Shown here piece after piece: positions 59,204 through 64,000 of a DNA stretch of 64,000 bases. The notes beneath the pieces were generated by a model. The model saw only the letters and a program-made list of their open reading frames with translations. It was not told the origin of the DNA and ran no database searches. Position 1 is the first letter of the stretch, and each line of letters begins with the position of its first letter. The DNA lies in assembly GCF_000238795.1 (NCBI RefSeq), contig NZ_AFNK01000006.1, positions 1-64,000 of the forward strand. Direction: 5' to 3'. Made by a program: the position numbers and the translations under genes. The stretch is from Haemophilus sputorum CCUG 13788. GTDB lineage: Bacteria; Pseudomonadota; Gammaproteobacteria; Enterobacterales; Pasteurellaceae.

Positions 59204-60289
59204 TTATAACGGGCTAATCTGACCATTTTGAACTTCGAAATGCTTATCGTCTGGTTGAATCAGCCATTGCATTTGGTTAAGTTGCTCATGCGTAATTGCA
59301 GTCACAAAAACTTGCGCTTGGCTTTCACGCAAACGCTGTGCTAATAGCGCACGCTTAGTTGGATCGAGCTCAGAAGCAAAGTCATCAATGAGAAACAAAC
59401 ACTGGCGAGATTTGTTCGCCACTAAATGTTCTCCTTGAGCCAGTCTTAAAGCACACATCAACAATTTTAATTGTCCGCGAGAAAGCACATCTTCAACCGG
59501 CAAACCACTGGTTCTAAAACGAAAATCCGCCTTTTGCGGCCCAACCATGGTATAACCTACCGATTTATCTCGTTCAAAACCTTGCGCTAGAATCTCTGCA
59601 TAATCTGCACCCTTCTCCCAACCTTGATGAAAACTCACATTCACACTCAATTCTGGTAAAAAGAATTGCACTGTTTTTTCAATTTCAGGACGCAAGGCTT
59701 CCGTATATTCAGCTCGCATGGCGCTTACAATTTCAGCACATTTTACTAATTCAATATCCCAAGCTTTCAGCGCATGATAATGGTGAACTTGGTGTAATGC
59801 TGCATTACGCTGTTTGAGTAAACGTTTAAGGTTTGCCCAGTGGGCATAGAATTCAGTATGTTGATGAAACAGTCCCCAATCAAGGAAAGCACGGCGAAAA
59901 CTTGGCCCGCCATTGAGCAAAGTTAACCCTTCAGGCGTGATCACTTGCATGGGTAATAAATGTGCTAAATCGGCAATTTTATTCCCGTCTTCTCCGTTAA
60001 TTTTTAGTGTTGTATCGCCAGAACGTTTTTTTTGAATCCCGACAGACCAGCTGTGCTGTGCTTCTTCTAAGCGCCCATGTAAAACAAAATCATCTGCCTC
60101 GTGATGAATCACTCGCTGACTCACATGGCTTTTAAATGAACGGCCATGCCCTAAATAAAAAATGGCTTCTAGCAGGCTGGTTTTTCCACTGCCGTTTGCA
60201 CCGACAATAAAGTTAAAACTTGGACTAGGTTCTAAATCGACAGATTGCAGATTGCGGAAATTTTGAATAATCAGGCGAGATAATGGCAT
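59204..60289 (-). CDS. recF: DNA replication and repair protein RecF
   Basis: The 361-aa SMC-like ATPase loads RecA at gaps with RecOR. Walker A is in FIVGANGSGKTSLLEAIFYL (about residues 28-47), the signature region is LSRGQLKLLMCALRLAQG (about 272-289), and Walker B is LFLIDDFASELDPTKRALL (about 302-320). The start MPLSRLIIQNFRNLQSVDLE at 60289 is canonical; the frame is open 22 codons further upstream. It is third in dnaA-dnaN-recF, separated from dnaN by a 66-bp gap containing a hairpin. Confidence 0.96.
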   Translation of the reverse strand: MPLSRLIIQNFRNLQSVDLEPSPSFNFIVGANGSGKTSLLEAIFYLGHGRSFKSHVSQRVIHHEADDFVLHGRLEEAQHSWSVGIQKKRSGDTTLKINGEDGNKIADLAHLLPMQVITPEGLTLLNGGPSFRRAFLDWGLFHQHTEFYAHWANLKRLLKQRNAALHQVHHYHALKAWDIELVKCAEIVSAMRAEYTEALRPEIEKTVQFFLPELSVNVSFHQGWEKGADYAEILAQGFERDKSVGYTMVGPQKADFRFRTSGLPVEDVLSRGQLKLLMCALRLAQGEHLVANKSRQCLFLIDDFASELDPTKRALLAQRLRESQAQVFVTAITHEQLNQMQWLIQPDDKHFEVQNGQISPL

Positions 60290-60318
60290 AGAAGTGTATA
60301 AAAAGAAGTTTTTATTAA

Positions 60319-60344
60319 ATCTCCCTCCAATTGTGGAGGGAGAA
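60319..60344. repeat. Hairpin in the dnaN-recF gap
   Basis: CTCCCTCCA and TGGAGGGAG form a perfect 9-bp stem (60321-60342) with a 4-nt loop. It could attenuate recF relative to dnaN; there is no strong T run after it on the minus strand beyond ATTTAATAAA. Confidence 0.6.
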
Positions 60345-60355
60345 AAATTTAACAA

Positions 60356-61459
60356 TTACAAACGCATCGGCATAATGACATATTCTGCCGTGCTATTATC
60401 GCAATCTTCAATTAAGCAGCTAGAGCTAGCATCGACTAAATTAAAACGTACACGTTCGCATTTTAACGTGTTAAGCACATCCAATAAGTAGCTCACATTA
60501 AAGCCAACTTCCATTTCTGGGCTTTGGTAGTGCACATCAATAATTTCTTCTGCTTCTTCCTGTTCTGGGTTATTTGCGGTAATTTTAAGCACGTTATCTT
60601 TAAGCGCTAAACGCACACCACGGAATTTTTCGTTAGAAAGAATCGCCGCACGCATTAAAGCACGTTTTAACACTTCGGTTTCTGCTTCTAAAATTCGATC
60701 TGCGTTACGAGGCAATACTCGGCGATAATCAGGGAATCGACCATCAATCAGTTTTGAAGTAAAGACAATGCCATTCATTGAAACACGAATGTTGCTTGAA
60801 CCAATTTCTAAACGCACAGGCTCTTGATTGCCTGAAACTAAACGAGAAAGCTCAAGAACCGCTTTGCGTGGCACAATAACGGAATGGGTTGTCAATTCTT
60901 GACTTAGTGCCATCGTACAAACCGCTAAACGGTGTCCATCTGTTGCAACTGTGCGTAATAAATTCCCTTCGGTTTCAAATTTCATCCCGTTTAAGAAATA
61001 ACGCGCATCTTGGTTTGCCATGGAAAATTGGGTCGCATCAATTAAACGTGCAAGGGTGGATTGATCAATGGTGAAATCCACTTCTGGCTTCCAATCCATT
61101 AAATTCGGATAATCACTTGCTGGCAAAGTCGCTAAATTAAATTTACTTCTTGCCGCACGCACTAAAGCTCTATCTTCCTCAAACTGCACCGAAATCATGC
61201 TATCTTCCGGTAGGCTTCGGCAAATATCTAAGAATTTTTTCGCAGGAATGGTAAATTTTCCGTCAAATTCGACCGCTTGTTCTAGCGTTGCAAGCGTCGT
61301 GAGCTCGACTTCTAAATCCGTTCCTGTCATTGATAACTGGTTACCTTGGATTTCAAGCAAGATATTGCCAATCACAGGCAGCGTTGGGCGATTGCTTAAT
61401 ACGCCACAGACCTGTTGTAATGGTTTGAGTAACTGTTCTCTGGTAATCGTAAATTGCAT
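60356..61459 (-). CDS. dnaN: DNA polymerase III beta sliding clamp
   Basis: The 367-aa beta clamp encircles DNA and tethers Pol III and many repair enzymes. The start MQFTITREQLLKPLQQVCGV, internal VATDGHRLAVCTMAL (about residues 173-187) and the C-terminal CDNSTAEYVIMPMRL are diagnostic. The length matches E. coli DnaN (366). It lies 17 bp downstream of dnaA and upstream of recF. An uptake core sits within the gene at 61272. Confidence 0.98.
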   Translation of the reverse strand: MQFTITREQLLKPLQQVCGVLSNRPTLPVIGNILLEIQGNQLSMTGTDLEVELTTLATLEQAVEFDGKFTIPAKKFLDICRSLPEDSMISVQFEEDRALVRAARSKFNLATLPASDYPNLMDWKPEVDFTIDQSTLARLIDATQFSMANQDARYFLNGMKFETEGNLLRTVATDGHRLAVCTMALSQELTTHSVIVPRKAVLELSRLVSGNQEPVRLEIGSSNIRVSMNGIVFTSKLIDGRFPDYRRVLPRNADRILEAETEVLKRALMRAAILSNEKFRGVRLALKDNVLKITANNPEQEEAEEIIDVHYQSPEMEVGFNVSYLLDVLNTLKCERVRFNLVDASSSCLIEDCDNSTAEYVIMPMRL

Positions 61460-61476
61460 AATGTTGCCTATGTTGT

Positions 61477-62808
61477 CTAGGAAGAAAGTTTTCTGGTTAA
61501 ATTAGTATAATCTTCTTGTATGCTGCTTTCACTTTCACGCAGCTTGTTAATTGCTTTACATGCATGCATCACGGTGGTGTGATCGCGTCCACCAAATTCG
61601 CGGCCAATTTCAGGTAAGCTATGGTTCGTTAGCTCTTTAGCCAAAGCCATTGCCATCTGACGTGGGCGAGCCACTGAGCGGGTACGAAGTTTGGATTTAA
61701 TATCCGCTAACTTAATATTGTAATACTCTGCCACAACACGCTGAATATTTTCAATCGTAATTAAATGATCGTATGACGCAAACAGATCGCGTAAGGTTTC
61801 ACGCACCGTATCTACGGTAATCGGCTGTTGTTTCCATTTCTGCCATGCAATCAATTTATTCAGTGCGCCTTCTAACTCACGCACATTGGTACGGAGTTTT
61901 TGCGCCATCATATAAGTAGCATCATCAGAAATTTCCGCGCCACGGTCTTCTGCTTTTTTACGTAAAATAGCGACACGCGTTTCTAATTCTGGTGGTTCAA
62001 TCGTAGAACTGATCCCCCAACTCAAACGAGATTTAATGGCTGGATCAATGCCTTCTATATTTTTCGGGAAAATATTCGAAGTCAGCACGATCTGCTTTCT
62101 CTGCTCTAATAACGCATTGAACAGGTGTAAAAATTCTTCTTGTACTTTCGGTTTATCTGCTAAAAATTGAATATCATCAATCATCAACACATCAAGCGAA
62201 CGATAGAATTTTTTGAGTTTATCCGCTTCCACACTGCTAGTGTTGATCGCTTTTAAAATATCGCGATAAAAACGTTCAGAGTGAATATAAAGCACGCGCA
62301 GATTCGGTGAGCGCTGTAACAACGCATTACCGATAGCATGTAATAAATGGGTTTTTCCTAAACCGGTACCGGCATATAGCGAGAAAGGATTGCAATGTGT
62401 CTGCCCTAAATCACTCACTACTTGTTGCGCAATTGCTTTTGCCAGTTGATTAGATCGTCCTTGAACGAAATTATCAAAGTTTTGGTTGGTATCAATTCCT
62501 GTGCGCAATCCACTTTCTGGCTTTTGCACGATGGATTCAATTTGAACAGATCGGCTTGATTCGACTGGTTTAATCCCAACTTCGATCGACACCTTTAACC
62601 CTTCATTTTTTGATAAAAAACGAGCGAGATCGATAATTTCGGCAAGAAATTTGTCTTTTACCCAGTTCTCAACAAATTGGTTGTGCGCATAAAGTGTGAG
62701 CTCTCCATTGGCAAAACTCGCCTGTAATGGGCGAAGCCAAGTATTATAGTCTGTTGGTGAGACTTTGGTTTGTAAATGATGTAAACAATCAGCCCAAAGA
62801 GAAGACAC
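61477..62808 (-). CDS. dnaA: Chromosomal replication initiator DnaA (GTG start)
   Basis: The 443-aa AAA+ initiator opens oriC and regulates transcription. The N-terminal domain begins SSLWADCLHHLQTKVSPTDY. Walker A is in LYAGTGLGKTHLLHAIGNAL (about residues 145-164), Walker B is LDVLMIDDIQFLADK (about 205-219), and the DNA-binding signature is GGRDHTTVMHACKAINKLRE (about 408-427). The GTG at 62808 is chosen because GGAGC lies 7 bases upstream and the conserved N terminus starts there, as in E. coli; the frame is open 26 codons further. It is the first gene of dnaA-dnaN-recF. Confidence 0.97.
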   Translation of the reverse strand: MSSLWADCLHHLQTKVSPTDYNTWLRPLQASFANGELTLYAHNQFVENWVKDKFLAEIIDLARFLSKNEGLKVSIEVGIKPVESSRSVQIESIVQKPESGLRTGIDTNQNFDNFVQGRSNQLAKAIAQQVVSDLGQTHCNPFSLYAGTGLGKTHLLHAIGNALLQRSPNLRVLYIHSERFYRDILKAINTSSVEADKLKKFYRSLDVLMIDDIQFLADKPKVQEEFLHLFNALLEQRKQIVLTSNIFPKNIEGIDPAIKSRLSWGISSTIEPPELETRVAILRKKAEDRGAEISDDATYMMAQKLRTNVRELEGALNKLIAWQKWKQQPITVDTVRETLRDLFASYDHLITIENIQRVVAEYYNIKLADIKSKLRTRSVARPRQMAMALAKELTNHSLPEIGREFGGRDHTTVMHACKAINKLRESESSIQEDYTNLTRKLSS

Positions 62809-63026
62809 GTTTTGCTCCAAAAATTTGTTGTGAAAAGATTGGGTATAATACCCGAAAATCTTGTGGAGATCTTGCAAAATTTTCACAAAAAACGACCGCT
62901 TGCATTTAAATTTTGCGGGCGGATCTTATCGTTTAAATGCGCACGTGACTTTCTACAAGCAATTTCATCAAATTTCCGTTACAATATGCGCAATTTTTAG
63001 TTCTCCTTTATTAACATATATCAAGA

Positions 63027-64000
63027 ATGAAAGACTCTATTATCAGTAAATTAGACAGTTTAAGTGAGCGCCATGAAGAGCTTCAAGCCTTATTAGGTGA
63101 TGCTTCAGTAATTAGCGATCAAGACAAATTCCGTGCTTATTCGAAAGAATATTCTCAACTTGAAGAAGTGGTTGGCACTTTCAATCGTTGGAAAAAACTC
63201 AACAACGATATTGAAGAGGCTCAACTGCTTTTAGACGATCCGGATATGAAAGATATGGCAGCAGAAGAAATTGCCGAAAATAAAGCTGAGATCGAAAATT
63301 TAGAACAACACTTACAAATTTTATTGCTACCGAAAGATCCAAACGACGAATATAACGCATTCTTAGAAATTCGTGCCGGTACAGGTGGTGATGAAGCTGG
63401 GATTTTCGCTGGCGATTTATATCGTATGTATAGCCGTTATTGTGAAAGCAAACGCTGGCGAATTGAAGAAATGTCTGCCAACGAAAGCGAGCAAGGTGGA
63501 TATAAAGAAATTATCGTAAAAATTTCAGGTGAAGGTGTTTATGGTCAACTGAAATTTGAATCAGGCGGTCATCGTGTTCAACGCGTACCAAAAACTGAAT
63601 CGCAAGGCCGTATTCACACTTCTGCGTGTACTGTCGCTGTAATGCCAGAATTGCCAGAGTCTGAAATGCCTGAAATCAACCCTGCAGATTTACGTATTGA
63701 TACTTACCGTTCATCTGGTGCAGGTGGTCAGCACGTTAATACCACTGACTCAGCGGTACGTATTACGCATATTCCAACAGGGATTGTCGTTGAATGCCAA
63801 GACGAGCGTTCACAACATAAAAATAAGGCAAAAGCGTTAGCCGTATTAGCATCTCGTATTGTACAAGTTGAACAAGAGCGTCAAGCGGCAGAACAAGCAG
63901 ATACACGCCGTAATTTATTAGGCTCGGGAGACCGTTCAGATAAGATCCGAACATACAACTATCCACAAGGCCGTGTTACCGATCACAGAATCAACTTAAC
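63027..64000 (+). CDS. prfA: Peptide chain release factor 1 (cut by window edge)
   Basis: This is a partial gene; 324 codons are visible and the 3' end lies beyond the window. RF1 reads UAA/UAG and triggers peptide release. The start is [20 protein letters not shown]. The stop-codon recognition tripeptide PxT reads PKT in [20 protein letters not shown] (about residues 183-202). The catalytic GGQ is in [20 protein letters not shown] (about 230-249), and the conserved [20 protein letters not shown] segment is near the edge. No stop is seen up to 64000. It is divergent from dnaA. Confidence 0.97.
   Translation, partial: MKDSIISKLDSLSERHEELQALLGDASVISDQDKFRAYSKEYSQLEEVVGTFNRWKKLNNDIEEAQLLLDDPDMKDMAAEEIAENKAEIENLEQHLQILLLPKDPNDEYNAFLEIRAGTGGDEAGIFAGDLYRMYSRYCESKRWRIEEMSANESEQGGYKEIIVKISGEGVYGQLKFESGGHRVQRVPKTESQGRIHTSACTVAVMPELPESEMPEINPADLRIDTYRSSGAGGQHVNTTDSAVRITHIPTGIVVECQDERSQHKNKAKALAVLASRIVQVEQERQAAEQADTRRNLLGSGDRSDKIRTYNYPQGRVTDHRINL

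Noticed and set aside
62809-63026. Possible oriC beside dnaA
   Set aside because: Only one or two weak DnaA-box-like 9-mers and no AT-rich 13-mer array were seen. In gamma-proteobacteria oriC is usually not next to dnaA. The TATTAT-like sequence there is more likely the dnaA promoter.

Overview
The window is a stretch of chromosome from a gamma-proteobacterium of the family Pasteurellaceae. The evidence is the gene content (napFDAGHBC, nadR, comF, sodC, an argS-yecM pair, a slyB/Pcp lipoprotein) and above all the many copies of the 9-mer ACAAGCGGT. This is the core of the Actinobacillus pleuropneumoniae-type DNA uptake signal; I saw no copies of the Haemophilus influenzae-type core AAGTGCGGT. 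The Actinobacillus/Mannheimia/Glaesserella/H. ducreyi side of the family therefore fits best. I cannot name the species from sequence alone.

Layout. 1-3.6 kb: a beta-hydroxyacid dehydrogenase, mgsA, thrC and a small quinone reductase. 3.75-10.2 kb: the complete periplasmic nitrate reductase operon napFDAGHBC, behind a perfect FNR box. 10.3-17.9 kb: a Sel1-repeat protein, obgE, argS, yecM, slyB, a small lipoprotein, a Gfo/Idh/MocA oxidoreductase and dsbA. 17.9-19.4 kb: the only clear accessory islet. It holds a dead IS1016-type element, a secreted DUF305 protein behind a MerR-type promoter, and an rdgB 5' scrap fused to the 3' end of an IS3-family element. It sits inside the enterobacterial order mobA-yihD-dsbA. 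19.4-27.4 kb: yihD, a mobA-mobB fusion, queH, ispB, ygfZ and an HscC-type Hsp70 with a membrane J-protein. 27.5-38.4 kb: mutL, tRNA-Ile2(CAU), a HAD phosphatase, comF, asd, sodC, accBC, a 45-aa gene overlapping the end of mltF, mltF and an FAD oxidoreductase. 38.45-38.78 kb: tRNA-Ser(GCU) and two tRNA-Arg(ACG). 39-48.9 kb: a beta-barrel protein, arcA, a phosphoesterase coupled to nadR, ribF, ileS, pssA and rlmB. 49-59.2 kb: mfd, a DUF406 protein, RidA with a lipoprotein, ilvE, a D-2-hydroxyacid dehydrogenase, kdsA, an enlarged dcuB and a small membrane methyltransferase. 59.2-64 kb: recF-dnaN-dnaA (transcribed dnaA to recF) and the 5' part of prfA, cut by the window edge.

How the genes fit together. 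Several form an anaerobic/redox theme: nap (nitrate respiration), dcuB (fumarate/succinate exchange), arcA (redox control), mobAB (the molybdenum cofactor needed by NapA) and dsbA. NAD salvage (nadR), FAD synthesis (ribF), fatty acid (accBC) and phospholipid (pssA) synthesis are core metabolism. ComF and the dense uptake signals mark a naturally transformable lineage. Inverted pairs of uptake signals repeatedly lie just past gene ends and probably act as terminators.

Most of the window is ordinary core genome. The points most worth a second look are the MerR-promoter/DUF305 islet, the roughly 100-residue insertion in DcuB, the 45-aa gene overlapping mltF, the variant J-domain protein paired with HscC, and a palindromic repeat family seen between obgE and argS and between ileS and pssA.
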